A DNA stretch of 64,000 nt, taken from NCBI GenBank assembly GCA_002839675.1, contig PGYM01000001.1, positions 548,683 through 612,682 on the forward strand, written 5' to 3'. Below are positions 53,653 to 62,451 of the stretch, one piece after another. The notes under the pieces were generated by a model, which searched no databases, had not been told where the DNA came from, and saw only the letters and a program-made list of their open reading frames with translations. Source of the stretch: Methanomicrobiales archaeon HGW-Methanomicrobiales-1. GTDB lineage: Archaea; Halobacteriota; Methanomicrobia; Methanomicrobiales; Methanospirillaceae. A program made the position numbers and the translations under genes. Position 1 is the first letter of the stretch, and each line of letters begins with the position of its first letter.

Positions 53653-54633
53653 TTACTGTTGATAACAATCGCCGGCGATTACCCGCTCCAGTTTCCCATT
53701 GTCCTTCCGGACAATGAGCGCGCCGAACTCGTCGATATCGATCGCCTCGCCTTCAAAACTATTCTTGAGGGTCCGTATCTGGACACGGTTCTCCAGTGTG
53801 GCTGAGAGGCTCTTCCATTCCTGGGTGATCGCATCATACTCACCGCTTTCTACGAGCTGGTACCGGTTTTCAAATTCCCGTAATATGCGTGCAAGGAATG
53901 ATGCCCGGTCAACCTCGTGCCCGACCTCCGCGCTGATGGAGGTGATATCCCGCTGGAGGTCTGCGGTGAAATCCTTGACCGGGTTATTGACATCGATCCC
54001 GATACCGAGCAGGCAGTAGTGGACCGTATCAGCTTCTGCAGCCATCTCGAGAAGCAGGCCGCCTATTTTTTTCTTCCCGATGAAAATATCATTGGGCCAT
54101 TTGATCAATGCCCCGATCTCGAATTCTTTCCTGATTGCCCGTGCTACCGCCACAGAACCGGCCATTGTGATCATAAAGATATGGTCAACCGGGACCTGTG
54201 GTTTTAAGATCACCGTGATCCAGATCCCTCCGGAAGGCGAGATCCAGGCTCTTCCCATCCTCCCAACGCCACCGGTCTGTTCTTCAGCAATAATTACCGT
54301 GCCATGAAGTTTTTTTGGTTCCCCATCAGAACAGAGCTGTTTTCCCACACTATTCGTCGAGGGTGTGTGCTCGAAATACCGGAGGTTTGTGCCAAAAACC
54401 TGGGTGTGAAGTTTCTTATGAACCTCATAGGGCAGGAGTTTGCTGCTGGAATGCACGAGCCGGTAACCTTCCTTCTGGGATGACTGGATATCATAACCCA
54501 TAAGCCGGAGTTCCTTGATGTTCTTCCAGACCGCCGAGCGGGTGACGCCGAGCTCGTTGCTGATAGCTTCTCCGGATATCGGCGCGATGGCCCGTTCAAG
54601 AATCTCAAGCACTTTGAATGCGGAATTCGGCAT
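53653..54633 (-). CDS. birA: Biotin-protein ligase with N-terminal winged-helix repressor domain (BirA)
   Basis: A 326-residue bifunctional protein. Residues 1-62 form a winged helix (SGEAISNELGVTRSAVWKNIKELRLMGY), absent from ligases that do not regulate. The catalytic domain has STNSVGK, AEEQTGGVGRMGRAW (biotin loop), ISPSGGIWITVIL, LIKWPNDIF and GKKKIGGLLLEM. The last 50 residues match the C-terminal SH3-like domain. It attaches biotin to the PycB carrier domain and, by its HTH, may repress bioY through the nearby inverted repeat. Confidence 0.94.
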   Translation of the reverse strand: MPNSAFKVLEILERAIAPISGEAISNELGVTRSAVWKNIKELRLMGYDIQSSQKEGYRLVHSSSKLLPYEVHKKLHTQVFGTNLRYFEHTPSTNSVGKQLCSDGEPKKLHGTVIIAEEQTGGVGRMGRAWISPSGGIWITVILKPQVPVDHIFMITMAGSVAVARAIRKEFEIGALIKWPNDIFIGKKKIGGLLLEMAAEADTVHYCLLGIGIDVNNPVKDFTADLQRDITSISAEVGHEVDRASFLARILREFENRYQLVESGEYDAITQEWKSLSATLENRVQIRTLKNSFEGEAIDIDEFGALIVRKDNGKLERVIAGDCYQQ

Positions 54634-54638
54634 GGAAT

Positions 54639-55061
54639 TTACCGCCGTGAATCACTTTGTTCTGAAGGCAGCGGACAGGGATCTTTACCACAGACCTGTT
54701 TGATGATGGCCGACTGGTTTTCCATCAGGGTGGCAAGATCGAAGATGCCGGTGATGTCAACAATGCCAATTGCCCCGATTGCATTTCCGTCATTATCCCT
54801 GATTGGAGAAACGGTTACCGGGACCCCTTTATACGCACCACTGGAGGGGATGGTTTTGATCATCCGGTTTGTTGAGATTGCCTCCATTAGGATCGGACCG
54901 TTATAGTTGCGATCGATCACTGTTCCATCTTCAATACGTATACCGTTTTTATCCCGTGATTTGGCGGTAACCGGCAGGTGGTGGATCAGTTCGTGGACTG
55001 CAAGGATAACTGGTTCGAGATCGCCTGCATCAGCGCTGCAGGACAAAGTATAGTGGTGCAT
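54639..55061 (-). CDS. DUF2111-like small methanogen protein
   Basis: A 140-residue soluble protein with YKGVPVTVSPIRDNDGNAIGAIGIVDITGI as its most conserved-looking core, resembling a PAS/GAF-type sensor strand arrangement, and a C-terminal Cys pair (VCGKDPC). I believe it matches the archaeal family DUF2111, whose function is unknown. It is 5 bases after the birA stop in the upstream direction and may share its promoter. Confidence 0.6.
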   Translation of the reverse strand: MHHYTLSCSADAGDLEPVILAVHELIHHLPVTAKSRDKNGIRIEDGTVIDRNYNGPILMEAISTNRMIKTIPSSGAYKGVPVTVSPIRDNDGNAIGAIGIVDITGIFDLATLMENQSAIIKQVCGKDPCPLPSEQSDSRR

Positions 55062-55170
55062 GGAATTCGCCTCATATGTCTGGTGATTTTCTATCTAGAT
55101 GAATATTGTGTATAACGATATGCGATCCCGGTGGAGGAATTCAAAAAAAAAAGATAAGAAAAAATGAGGT

Positions 55171-55746
55171 CTAAAGGTTTGTCTGCGACCCTTCGCAACA
55201 GAACTTTTTTAAGAAATTTCGCGAGGGATATTCGTGAACGCTGGTGATGACAATTTTTCCTTTTCCCACTTGTTTTTCTATGATTACATCCGCAGATTCT
55301 GCTTTACCAACGCAAATGCCATCATGGGATAGGAACGAGCCATCGCACTCGATACAGTCGGGATCATAATCTTCAATCAGGGAAGTCGTATCGGACGATT
55401 CACTACAATCAATCCGGCGGGGATGGCAGTCGTGCTGGTAGGTAACGCTGAACGGAAGCCAGTCATAGACGTCCGCCTTTTCTGTTGAGGCACCAAAAAC
55501 AAGGAGATTTCCGCCATTTTCTACAAATTTTTTGATTCTTGGGGAAGATGCACGGAGCGCCGGGAGAAGATTGGAATAGAGGTGATTTGCAAATCCTGTC
55601 GGGATGATCAGGCAGTTGAAGGTCCCCCGGTAGAACGGAGCTGCAAGCATATAGGGGGTGACGAGTTCGCATGCAATCCCGCAATCCTCAATATACCTGT
55701 TAAAATGCTGGGGTGTCCCCCACACAAACCCTGCGCGGCAACTCAA
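55171..55746 (-). CDS. Glutamine amidotransferase-like protein of unknown function
   Basis: A 191-residue protein. GIACELVTPYMLAAPFYRGTFNCLIIPTGFAN and IKKFVENGGNLLVFGAST resemble the class I glutaminase-like/BPL_N fold, but a GxCxG nucleophile elbow is not seen, so it is probably not an active glutaminase. Cysteines CIECDGSF and the C-terminal FCCEG are of interest. It overlaps the rtcB stop by four bases, hence linked to RNA ligation genes in transcription at least. Confidence 0.5.
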   Translation of the reverse strand: MSCRAGFVWGTPQHFNRYIEDCGIACELVTPYMLAAPFYRGTFNCLIIPTGFANHLYSNLLPALRASSPRIKKFVENGGNLLVFGASTEKADVYDWLPFSVTYQHDCHPRRIDCSESSDTTSLIEDYDPDCIECDGSFLSHDGICVGKAESADVIIEKQVGKGKIVITSVHEYPSRNFLKKFCCEGSQTNL

Positions 55747-57176
55747 CCCTTGATCACTCCCAGGGGGGAAAGGCGTGCAACCAGCCGGGAGATCCCCACA
55801 TCGTGCACCACGTTTACCACTTCATCGCTGGATTTATAGACCTCCGGTGCTTCATCGGCAATCGCATTCTCGCTGTGGGCCCGCACAATAATTCCCGCTT
55901 TCAGCAGATTTGCGGTAATATCCTTGCCGCTCAGCATCTTTTTTGCCTGGGAACGGCTCATGATGCGTCCAGCCCCGTGACAGGTACTGCCAAAGGTCTT
56001 TTCCATCGCAGTCTTTGTTCCCCGCAGGACAAAGGATGACGTTCCCATGCTGCCGGGAATAATCACCGGCTGGCCGATCCGGAGCAGATCAGCAGGAAGT
56101 TCTTCCGAACCGGGACCGAAGGCCCGGGTAGCACCCTTTCGGTGGACGCAGACTTTGGTCTGTTTTCCATCAACATCATGTTCTTCGAACTTTGCAACAT
56201 TATGTGCCACATCATAGACCAGTGGCATGTCGTCGTACTCGATCCTGAACATCCTTGCAAGTACCTGCCGGACGGTATGGGTGATGAGCTGCCGGTTTGC
56301 CCAGGCATAATTTGCCGAGGCAGCCATTGCACCAAAATAGTCCTTTCCTTCAGGAGACATGATAGGTGCACAGGCAAGTTGCCGATCCGGCAGGGTGATA
56401 TGATATTTTTTTGTTGCACTTTCAAGAAGTTTCAGGTGATCGGTGCATACCTGGTGTCCGAGCCCCCGCGAACCGCAGTGGATCATACAGCAGACCTGTC
56501 CCAGGCTGATACCAAATGCCTGTGCCGCCTCCGGATCGAAGATCTCCCGGACTACCTGCATTTCAAGAAAATGGTTGCCGGATCCTAATGTCCCCCCCTG
56601 AGGGACTCCCCGCTGTTTTGCCTTGGCAGAAACCACGTGACTGTCAGCCTGTTTCATAAACCCGCCATCTTCGCACCGGAGAAGATCGTGACGGGTCCCA
56701 TATCCTGCATCAACCGCCCAGGCTGCCCCTTTTATCATCATTCCGTCAAGATTCTGGGGGGATATCCGGAGGGAACTCTTTCCTCCAACACCGGTGGGTA
56801 CTGCCTTGAAAAGTTCTTCGATCAGGTCACGGCGCCCGGAAACGTCTTTTTGTTCCAGGGGTGTGGTGAGCAACCTCACCCCGCAGTTGATATCAAACCC
56901 GACACCCCCGGGAGATATCACCCCTTCATCCAGTGAGAATGCTGCAACGCCCCCGATGGGAAAACCATACCCCCAGTGAATGTCCGGCATGGCGAGCGAA
57001 TGCCGGATAATCCCGGGCATGGTTGCCACGTTTGCCAGCTGCTGGATTGCGCCGGATTCCAGGCTGGCTCCCAATGCTTCAGAAAGGAAAAATTTTCCCG
57101 GAACTCTCATGCCCGGGACAAACCCCACCGGTATTTCCCATTCGTTTATACCGGTTTGTAGCACACCGTCAAGCAT
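55743..57176 (-). CDS. rtcB: tRNA-splicing ligase RtcB
   Basis: A 477-residue GTP- and Mn-dependent RNA ligase that joins tRNA exons after intron removal. GFDINCGVR gives the metal-binding Asp and Cys, GSGNHFLE and MIHCGSRGLGHQ the metal His residues, DVAHNVAKFEE another His, and STCHGAGRIMSR the guanylated His. No intein is present (length is the plain 480). It is directly useful for the intron-containing tRNA-Met in this window. It lies between the GATase-like gene and archease. Confidence 0.96.
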   Translation of the reverse strand: MLDGVLQTGINEWEIPVGFVPGMRVPGKFFLSEALGASLESGAIQQLANVATMPGIIRHSLAMPDIHWGYGFPIGGVAAFSLDEGVISPGGVGFDINCGVRLLTTPLEQKDVSGRRDLIEELFKAVPTGVGGKSSLRISPQNLDGMMIKGAAWAVDAGYGTRHDLLRCEDGGFMKQADSHVVSAKAKQRGVPQGGTLGSGNHFLEMQVVREIFDPEAAQAFGISLGQVCCMIHCGSRGLGHQVCTDHLKLLESATKKYHITLPDRQLACAPIMSPEGKDYFGAMAASANYAWANRQLITHTVRQVLARMFRIEYDDMPLVYDVAHNVAKFEEHDVDGKQTKVCVHRKGATRAFGPGSEELPADLLRIGQPVIIPGSMGTSSFVLRGTKTAMEKTFGSTCHGAGRIMSRSQAKKMLSGKDITANLLKAGIIVRAHSENAIADEAPEVYKSSDEVVNVVHDVGISRLVARLSPLGVIKG

Positions 57177-57263
57177 CAGTCTTCATCCTCATCTTCTGGA
57201 TAATTGTATTGAAGGACATACCTTTGATCATATACTGGTCTGTCCCAATTTTTATGTTTAGAT

Positions 57264-57671
57264 CTATACATCAAATAAGATATCCAGCATATATCCGTTC
57301 GCATCTTTCTGGATTATTAATCCTGAATAGGAAATCCCTTTCACTTCGGTTCCTGATGAATGCCGCAATGGATCAAATAATTCCCCTTTGAGAATTGCGG
57401 TCAGGTTCAGACCATCGATTATTATATCCGCTTGAGAAAAAACCAATCCTTCAACTTCAGCAATAAAGAGCACTTCAGAGAGAAAATCGATGAGAAGTGA
57501 TTCGATCGTATCTGATTCTATCCGGATCTCTTTTGTTATTGCAACCTTTCGGTCTGTTCCATATACGACCTGCATTAGCGCAAGGAATGCATCGGTAAAC
57601 AGGGCATCGAGCGTTAATGCCCGTGCCCGAATTTTTACATCAGCCGTATGAGAGATCTCTTCAAAACTCAT
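57264..57671 (-). CDS. Archease
   Basis: A 135-residue activator of RtcB. EEISHTADVKIRARALTLDALFTDAFLAL is the typical start with the metal-binding Asp, SDTIESLLIDFLSEVLF the conserved helix, and IKAVTYH-like GISYSGLIIQKDANGY-ILDILFDV the end. Length is standard. It lies 87 bases upstream of rtcB on the same strand and overlaps the preceding small gene by one base. Confidence 0.94.
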   Translation of the reverse strand: MSFEEISHTADVKIRARALTLDALFTDAFLALMQVVYGTDRKVAITKEIRIESDTIESLLIDFLSEVLFIAEVEGLVFSQADIIIDGLNLTAILKGELFDPLRHSSGTEVKGISYSGLIIQKDANGYMLDILFDV

Positions 57672-57958
57672 CAGTATTCGTGCCTGGCCAGATCGTTATC
57701 ATCAAAGAACGGTATCATTTCCATATGGATACTGTGCAGGAACCGTGCCTGGTGGATAGAGATATAGATGGTATGATTTCCCGCTTTTAAGAGAAGGTCT
57801 GTTTTTTTCGGTGGCTTTACCTGAACCGGTAAAAGAATCGGCCCCCCGCAGGATGTACTGATACGAAAATCACAGTTCCGCTTATTGATAAAATCGATTA
57901 CTTCGGGAACAATTGTGACCTCGCTTACACCAGCGCGGTCATAAGAATCGGAATGCAT
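57671..57958 (-). CDS. Conserved small protein upstream of archease
   Basis: A 95-residue protein, GVSEVTIVPEVIDFINKRN at the start, TSCGGPILLPVQVKPPKKTDL in the middle and SIHQARFLHSIHMEMIPFF near the end. I do not recognise a domain. Its coupling to archease (TGATG overlap) suggests a role near RNA ligation, but that is only position. Confidence 0.7.
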   Translation of the reverse strand: MHSDSYDRAGVSEVTIVPEVIDFINKRNCDFRISTSCGGPILLPVQVKPPKKTDLLLKAGNHTIYISIHQARFLHSIHMEMIPFFDDNDLARHEY

Positions 57959-58014
57959 GATGCTATAATGATAGGAAGGGTAGGGTAAAAACGGTATTGG
58001 ATCCGGTGGAATAA

Positions 58015-58326
58015 TCAGCAGACGTCTACAATCCTGATAACAATGTCGTAATATTTTTCCTTGAGTTCATAGCTGTTCACTCCATCGGTATTTCGCGTTG
58101 CATGGAGTATACCGAGCCGGGAAGCAATGATGCCAACCATGGATGCAATTGCATGGAATGTTACAACATACTGCTTTTGCAGTTCTGCAACAATTTCTGC
58201 AATGGTGATGGATTTTATCTTTACAAAGAGCCTGAGTACTTCACGCCGGATTCCTGTCCTGTCCCGGGAAAGGTAGGATCGCAGGCGTCCTTCAATGACT
58301 CTCTTGATCTCTGAGGGAGATCTCAT
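58015..58326 (-). CDS. DUF2551-like small methanogen protein
   Basis: A 103-residue protein beginning MRSPSEIKRVIEGRLRSYLS and containing RTGIRREVLRLFVKIKSITIAEI. It looks like a winged-helix DNA-binding protein (a TIAEIVAELQKQY helix and a SMVGIIASRLGIL helix, followed by a wing) and I believe it is the archaeal family DUF2551. It might be a regulator; nothing shows the target. It is divergent from secF. Confidence 0.65.
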   Translation of the reverse strand: MRSPSEIKRVIEGRLRSYLSRDRTGIRREVLRLFVKIKSITIAEIVAELQKQYVVTFHAIASMVGIIASRLGILHATRNTDGVNSYELKEKYYDIVIRIVDVC

Positions 58327-58512
58327 ACTTTTAGTGTCAAAGTTCCAGGTATATATATTTATTGAAATTGCGCGTTTTAAAATCGCAGAATGGAAATCCA
58401 GCCATTTTAAAAAGGAACAATTTTTTTCTGCGAAATTGGAAAAATGCGAACAATTGGAGAAAAAACTGCAGCAGATATCACCAGATTCAAATACGGTCTA
58501 TTGCGACTCTGG

Positions 58513-58521
58513 TAACTATTT
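58513..58521 (+). promoter_or_regulatory. TATA-like box of the secFD operon
   Basis: TAACTATTTAA-type sequence about 30 bases before the ATG at 58549 would give a nearly leaderless transcript, consistent with the lack of a ribosome site there. Confidence 0.4.
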
Positions 58522-58548
58522 AATTGTCGATTGACAGATGATTATGAC

Positions 58549-59403
58549 ATGGGATTTATCAAATATGATATTGAAAAATATTCACCAAAACAACTGGTGA
58601 TAATCCCGCTCGTACTTCTTGTAATTGCTCTCATACTGCTGGCTCTGAATACGGCATCAACGGGAATGCCCGTGACTCCGGGTATTGATTTTTCCGGTGG
58701 GATAGCGGTTACAGTAGTTACTACGGATACGCGGGATCAGATTCAGGCAACCTTTTCTGAATATCCGCTGATCGATATCAGCGAAGGTGTGAACGATGGG
58801 AAGTTTTTGAAATTCAAATCAATGGATGATGCAAAATTCAAGTCGCTGACATCCTTGATCACCCAGAAATATCCGGATGCAAAGATCGACCAGATTGGAG
58901 AATCTTTTGGGAAAACCCTGCAATCCCAGGCTCTTGTGGCACTGCTGTTTTCCTTTATTGGTATGGCAATTGTAATCTTTTTAGCATTCAGGACCTTTGT
59001 TCCGGCAGTTGCGGTCATTCTTTCAGCGTTTGCTGACATGGTGATGACTGCAGCAGCGATGAATATCGTTGGAATTCCGCTGACCCTGGGAACTGTTGCA
59101 GCACTACTCATGCTTATCGGGTATTCCGTTGACAGTGATATCCTTCTTACCAACCGTGTTCTGAAGCGGCAGGGAAAACTCAATGAAAAACTTGTCGGGG
59201 CATTTAATACGGGTATCACCATGACCACAACAACGCTTGCGGCAACGGTGGCGCTGTTCCTCGTTTCATGGTTTGGCTCGGTGCAGATACTCATGGAGAT
59301 ATCCGCTGTGCTTCTGATTGGCCTGATATTTGATATCATGAATACCTGGCTGACGAATGCCGGCATCCTGAAATGGTATGCGCAGAAAGGTGGTGTCAAA
59401 TGA
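58549..59403 (+). CDS. secF: Protein translocase subunit SecF
   Basis: A 284-residue membrane protein helping pull exported proteins through SecYEG. The first TM (LVIIPLVLLVIALILLAL) is followed by a periplasmic/extracytoplasmic domain starting GIDFSGGIAV, and five more TMs, the last after residue 200, with MIGYSVDSDILLTNRV as the SecF/RND motif. I use the ATG at 58549 rather than the TTG at 58531. It overlaps secD by ATGA. Confidence 0.95.
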   Translation: MGFIKYDIEKYSPKQLVIIPLVLLVIALILLALNTASTGMPVTPGIDFSGGIAVTVVTTDTRDQIQATFSEYPLIDISEGVNDGKFLKFKSMDDAKFKSLTSLITQKYPDAKIDQIGESFGKTLQSQALVALLFSFIGMAIVIFLAFRTFVPAVAVILSAFADMVMTAAAMNIVGIPLTLGTVAALLMLIGYSVDSDILLTNRVLKRQGKLNEKLVGAFNTGITMTTTTLAATVALFLVSWFGSVQILMEISAVLLIGLIFDIMNTWLTNAGILKWYAQKGGVK

Positions 59404-60860
59404 ATACCTCTGCGTTAAAGGCACTCGTTTCTGACTGGCGGGTTGCCATGCTCATCATCCTTGTCGTTCTTTCCGTAGTGGCGATATATCCCCATTACGA
59501 TCAGGATGGGAAAATGGTCTCGAATCTCCAGTATGGCCTGGATCTCCAGCAGGGGTCGTGGTTGCAGCTGGAATTCCGCGCAGAAGTGGTAGGTTTTTCT
59601 ACTGACCGCCCTCTTGAAGAGTTCGTCACGGATTTATCCGAGAAACTGGATACTGAAGTAATACTCGTGGATCCGACGCATATTGAGATCCGGAAATATT
59701 ATTCACAAGATGCGCTCGAACCCATCTTTACAACCGCGGGAGGAAAAATCAATACGTACCAGCAGGGTGTTTCAAAAGCCACTGCTGAGGATGTCAAACG
59801 TATTCTTGAAAATAAGATTAACACTCTTGGGACCAAGGATGCAAAGGTCAACACCCTGACCGGTATGAATAATATTGCCCGCTATATCCGTGTCGAACTC
59901 GCCGGTGTGGATATGAAACAGGCACAGGAAATTGTCGGGAAACAGGGTAAATTTGAGATCCGTATCCAGACGGTTGGTGACCAGAGCGAACATGTCCTGT
60001 TTGGCGATGCGATCACCAGTGTCCAGAATCCCACCCAGGTGCCTGCCGGCAGTGATCACTGGGGTGTTGGATTTACCTTAAGTGATTCCGGTGCAGCTGC
60101 ATTCCGGAACGGGGCAATAAAATATGGGGCAACGGTCGATCCGGCAAATCACTACCTGGTCATGCTCCTTGACAACAAGACGGTTTATTCAGCACCGCTA
60201 TCTGAGGACCTTGCCGGAAAACTTCAGGCAGAGGATACCCGGCAGCTCTTTGCCTCAACCGGAACGGGCAAAACCGGAACCCAGCAGGCAACCACTCTTG
60301 AAATCCACCTCAGAGCAGGAGCCCTGCCCGTTGATGTGAATATAGCCGGTTCTGGCGGAGTATCCGCCCCGCTCGGTGAACGGTATAAGATGATGGCACT
60401 GCTTGCCGGTATCTTTGCTCTGATCACCGTTGGCTTTGTAATCTACTTCCGGTACCGCGAATCCAGCATTGTGTTACCCATGGTGTTGATCAATGCCTCT
60501 GAAATTGTCATCCTTCTCGGGATCATCAGTCTCATCAAGTTCCAGTTGGATCTTCCGACCATTGCCGGTTTAATTGCGGTAGTAGGTACAGGTATTGATC
60601 AGCTGGTCGTGATCACCGATGAGATCCTGCATGAAGGAAAGGTACCTTCACCGAATCTCTACCTCAAGAGACTTTCGCGTGCACTGGGTATTATCGTCGT
60701 TGCCGCAGCAACGGTAGTGATCGCAATGCTGCCCCTTGCGCTGATGGATCTCTCCACGCTCAAGGGATTTGCCATCATCACGATTCTCGGTGTACTCGTC
60801 GGGGTCTTAATCACCCGTCCGGCATACGGGAAGATCATCATGCAGATCCTCTCCAAGTAA
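59400..60860 (+). CDS. secD: Protein translocase subunit SecD
   Basis: A 486-residue partner of SecF. LVSDWRVAMLIILVVLSVVAIY is the first TM and YGLDLQQGSWLQLEFR the SecD signature at the start of the external domain. The TM domain near residues 330-485 contains VGTGIDQLVVITDEIL, the conserved DDLV-type Asp region with Gln-Leu-Val. The ATG at 59400 overlaps the secF stop. Gene order secF-secD is usual in euryarchaea. Surface glycoprotein export probably depends on it. Confidence 0.95.
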   Translation: MNTSALKALVSDWRVAMLIILVVLSVVAIYPHYDQDGKMVSNLQYGLDLQQGSWLQLEFRAEVVGFSTDRPLEEFVTDLSEKLDTEVILVDPTHIEIRKYYSQDALEPIFTTAGGKINTYQQGVSKATAEDVKRILENKINTLGTKDAKVNTLTGMNNIARYIRVELAGVDMKQAQEIVGKQGKFEIRIQTVGDQSEHVLFGDAITSVQNPTQVPAGSDHWGVGFTLSDSGAAAFRNGAIKYGATVDPANHYLVMLLDNKTVYSAPLSEDLAGKLQAEDTRQLFASTGTGKTGTQQATTLEIHLRAGALPVDVNIAGSGGVSAPLGERYKMMALLAGIFALITVGFVIYFRYRESSIVLPMVLINASEIVILLGIISLIKFQLDLPTIAGLIAVVGTGIDQLVVITDEILHEGKVPSPNLYLKRLSRALGIIVVAAATVVIAMLPLALMDLSTLKGFAIITILGVLVGVLITRPAYGKIIMQILSK

Positions 60861-60913
60861 CAATACCATAGATTTATCTTTTTTTTAATCGACTAATCTT
60901 CCGGGTATGTTTA

Positions 60914-61186
60914 ATGAGCAAACCAGTGTTGTTTGATTTTTTTGCCACATGGTGCGGACCCTGCAAAATGCAGACGCCCATTCTCGAAGAACTTGCAAAA
61001 AAGATGGGGGACTCGGTTGATATCCGGAAAGTAGATGTCGACCAGAACATGGAACTTGCAGAAAAATACGGGATACGTGTGGTCCCGACGCTCATCATTG
61101 AGAAAGATGGGAAGGTTGTACAGTCCATGGAAGGTGTGACGGACCTGTCAACCCTTGAAAAACTCTTGAAACCTCTGGTGGAATAA
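60914..61186 (+). CDS. trxA: Thioredoxin
   Basis: A 90-residue thioredoxin-fold protein with FFATWCGPCKMQTP, the WCGPC active site, and RVVPTLI containing the cis-Pro. Short like many archaeal thioredoxins. It reduces disulfides in the cytoplasm with electrons from a reductase, in methanogens often ferredoxin- or F420-linked. The next gene starts two bases after its stop. Confidence 0.93.
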   Translation: MSKPVLFDFFATWCGPCKMQTPILEELAKKMGDSVDIRKVDVDQNMELAEKYGIRVVPTLIIEKDGKVVQSMEGVTDLSTLEKLLKPLVE

Positions 61187-61187
61187 C

Positions 61188-61838
61188 GTGAAGATAGGGA
61201 TTGTCGGGGGAACGGGCGATATCGGGGAAGGGATGGCGATGCGCCTATCTCCAATCTTTGATGTCGTTGTCGGATCCCGGGAGATCGAGAAGGCCGAAGC
61301 GACCTGCAGGATGAGCTCTGAAACCCAGAAAAAAAGAGGCGTGAACTGTTCCCTCACGGGTGTTACAAACCAGTCTGCCATTGATGATGCGGATATTGTG
61401 ATTCTTGCAATTCCTTTTAAGCATCTTGCAGGCACACTCGAAACACTGCACGGATTTGAAGGAAAGACCGTTATCAGTCCGGTAAATCCTATGGAAAAAC
61501 GTGATTTCTTCACGTCTGTTCCACCGGCAGAAGGATCAGCGGCACTCATGATAAAAAAACTCCTTCCCGCAAGTGCAAAAATCTGTACCGCTTTCAACAC
61601 CATTGCAGCCAACAAGTGGAAGGCACTCGATGAAGAGTTAGTCTATTCCGTACCGGTGTGTGGCGACGATTCTTCTGCAAAACATGAGGTAATGGATATT
61701 GTCAACCAAGTGTCGAAACTCCAGGCATTCGATGCCGGCCCCCTTGCAGCGTCCGGAATGGTGGAGTCGCTCACGCCGCTTCTTCTCAATATCGCGCGCT
61801 ATAACAAGATGAGAGATGTTGGTATCCAGTTCCGTTAA
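61188..61838 (+). CDS. npdG: F420H2-dependent NADP reductase
   Basis: A 216-residue enzyme transferring hydride between F420H2 and NADP+. GIVGGTGDIGEGMAMRLS forms the NADP loop, IVILAIPFKHL and TVISPVNPM the pocket, and FNTIAANKWKAL is a family hallmark. It starts with GTG at 61188, two bases after the thioredoxin stop. Its end overlaps the next gene by 23 bases. Confidence 0.93.
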   Translation: MKIGIVGGTGDIGEGMAMRLSPIFDVVVGSREIEKAEATCRMSSETQKKRGVNCSLTGVTNQSAIDDADIVILAIPFKHLAGTLETLHGFEGKTVISPVNPMEKRDFFTSVPPAEGSAALMIKKLLPASAKICTAFNTIAANKWKALDEELVYSVPVCGDDSSAKHEVMDIVNQVSKLQAFDAGPLAASGMVESLTPLLLNIARYNKMRDVGIQFR

Positions 61839-62451
61839 GGTCCGGCATATTGTCCGGTCCCTGGCCGGCCATTATGGCACGATTGCCTGGTGGCCGGGAG
61901 ATACAGACGAAGTAATGATCGGTGCCATTCTGACCCAGCAGACCCGGTGGGAGAATGTTGAACGTGCGCTTCTTGAGCTTCAGGAGAGACAGCTGAACAC
62001 CATGCACTCGTTATTTTCTGCCGATAAGCAGGATATTGAGGATGCAATCCGGTGTACGGGTTTTTTCCGGATCAAGGCTCAGCGCCTGCAATCCCTTGCT
62101 TCTCATGTTATGGAATCCTATGGCAGCGTGGACCGGATGCGGCAGATCCCTACAGAAAAACTCCGGGAAGGGTTGCTCAGTGTCAAAGGAATTGGTGAAG
62201 AGACTGCTGACAGTATCCTCTGTTTTGGTTTTTTACGCACCAGTTTTGTGATTGATGCGTATACGGAAAAAATTGTGCGATGCGCAGGTGTGCAGGAAAA
62301 ACGGCAGGAATTAAAACCCCTGTTTGAAAAAGTCCTGGCCTGTGACCCGGAGGTGTACCGGCAGACTCATGCTCATATGGTGGAATATGCAAAAGAATTC
62401 TGTGGGAAGAAGAGGTGCAGTGAATGTATTCTGGTGAATTTGAACGGATAG
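61816..62451 (+). CDS. HhH-GPD DNA glycosylase (endonuclease III-related)
   Basis: A 211-residue base-excision repair enzyme of the EndoIII superfamily. AILTQQTRWENVE, LLSVKGIGEETADSILCFGF (helix-hairpin-helix) and FVIDAYTEKI (catalytic Asp) are visible. The catalytic Lys of EndoIII is absent, so it may be a monofunctional glycosylase like MIG or the endoIII-related proteins. The iron-sulfur Cys set is reduced to three Cys with short spacing (C-x4-C-x2-C at EFCGKKRCSEC), so a normal 4Fe-4S cluster is doubtful. It overlaps npdG and the aldolase. Confidence 0.85.
   Translation: MLVSSSVKVRHIVRSLAGHYGTIAWWPGDTDEVMIGAILTQQTRWENVERALLELQERQLNTMHSLFSADKQDIEDAIRCTGFFRIKAQRLQSLASHVMESYGSVDRMRQIPTEKLREGLLSVKGIGEETADSILCFGFLRTSFVIDAYTEKIVRCAGVQEKRQELKPLFEKVLACDPEVYRQTHAHMVEYAKEFCGKKRCSECILVNLNG

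Noticed and set aside
58295-58534. A 79-codon plus-strand frame before secF
   Set aside because: It overlaps the start of the DUF2551-like gene, reads into the secF promoter and has no recognisable domain.
58743-59399. A 218-codon minus-strand open frame
   Set aside because: Antisense to secF; Ser/Arg/Thr-rich composition is that of a reverse translation of a membrane protein.
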